Below, one piece after another: positions 55,470 to 55,546 of a stretch of 55,546 nucleotides of DNA. Source of the stretch: an uncultured Prevotella sp. GTDB lineage: Bacteria; Bacteroidota; Bacteroidia; Bacteroidales; Bacteroidaceae. Numbering within the stretch: position 1 is the first letter of the stretch; each line of letters begins with the position of its first letter. The DNA lies in assembly GCA_947164965.1 (NCBI GenBank), contig CAMUYR010000020.1, positions 1 to 55,546 on the forward strand. The letters run 5' to 3'. Under the pieces are notes generated by a model. That model saw only the letters and a program-made list of their open reading frames with translations. It was not told the origin of the DNA and did no database searches. Made by a program: the position numbers and the translations under genes.

Positions 55470-55532
55470 TTACTCCTCAACAGCAGCCTGTGCGGCAGCA
55501 ATGTTTCCTTTGTAAATGGGCGCTTCGAGCGA
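55470..55532 (-). pseudogene. C-terminal gene tail ending NIAAAQAAVEE
   Basis: A minus-strand frame SLEAPIYKGNIAAAQAAVEE ends in TAA at 55470 and is closed upstream by TAA at 55533-55535. It parallels the tail at 38918-38995, with synonymous changes in the AAAQAAVEE part, and is also followed by a terminator. Confidence 0.4.
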
Positions 55533-55546
55533 TTAACAACAACAAA

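Overview
The window looks like chromosomal DNA of a Bacteroidales bacterium, most likely a Prevotella-type organism. The signs are promoters with the Bacteroidota -7 box (TAnnTTTG), few Shine-Dalgarno sequences, PF14905-type outer-membrane barrels, a long Bacteroidetes HU protein, a DUF4250 protein and a CfxA/CblA-like class A beta-lactamase cut by the left edge. No tRNA, rRNA, CRISPR array, transposase or phage structural gene was seen.

Layout. 1-1.9 kb: the beta-lactamase end, two small proteins and a CDP-alcohol phosphotransferase. 2-15.1 kb: mostly + strand, with two paralogous outer-membrane barrels, DUF418, a CAT-like acetyltransferase, a GNAT/zinc-ribbon fusion, YccF, Hsp20, a PHP phosphatase, an esterase, CrcB and a flavodoxin-like protein. 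Three promoters here share LytTR/AlgR-like boxes at the same distance from the -7 element. 15.2-23.5 kb: a compact minus-strand block reading sigma factor/macro-like fusion, rhodanese-MBL lipoprotein, AmrB-AmrA fusion, AmrS radical SAM enzyme, ClpS, ClpA and Aat, with gaps of 24 nt or less. It joins the AmmeMemoRadiSam set to a complete bacterial N-degron pathway. 23.6-27.6 kb: a VWA protein, a 33-residue small ORF, an fRMsr-Nudix fusion, AzlCD and a kinase-like protein.

27.8-38.8 kb is an accessory island with a defence-like gene content, all on the minus strand: a broken RhuM gene, an acidic small protein, a GmrSD-like DUF262/DUF1524 protein, a MutT-like Nudix protein, a UPF1-like helicase with a C-terminal nuclease-like domain, a PLD-SF2 helicase-DUF3427 protein, DinD and an XRE regulator. 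39-44.6 kb is rich in decayed genes: a second, palindrome-disrupted yccF, a truncated umuC joined to a truncated HAD gene, and a broken small Cys protein. 44.6-55.5 kb carries metabolic genes (FlK-like thioesterase, FKBP, UxaA, a third barrel, YaaA, MBL, flavin reductase, TauE, nitroreductase), more gene fragments, an internally deleted FKBP copy and a hypothetical gene at the right edge.

Three repeat classes are the most novel signals. (1) A dispersed element in four copies has fixed arms (CGAnTAAGCGAG ... GAGCG) around a 29-30 nt centre. Each copy folds a different sequence into the same bulged palindrome, and all lie in the same direction as the next gene. (2) Four intergenic loci carry degenerate tandem repeats with a strict 11-nt period. 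(3) Heptanucleotide repeats (AAYTYTY) sit in frame inside three unrelated proteins. All functional readings are from sequence inspection only; no database search was run.
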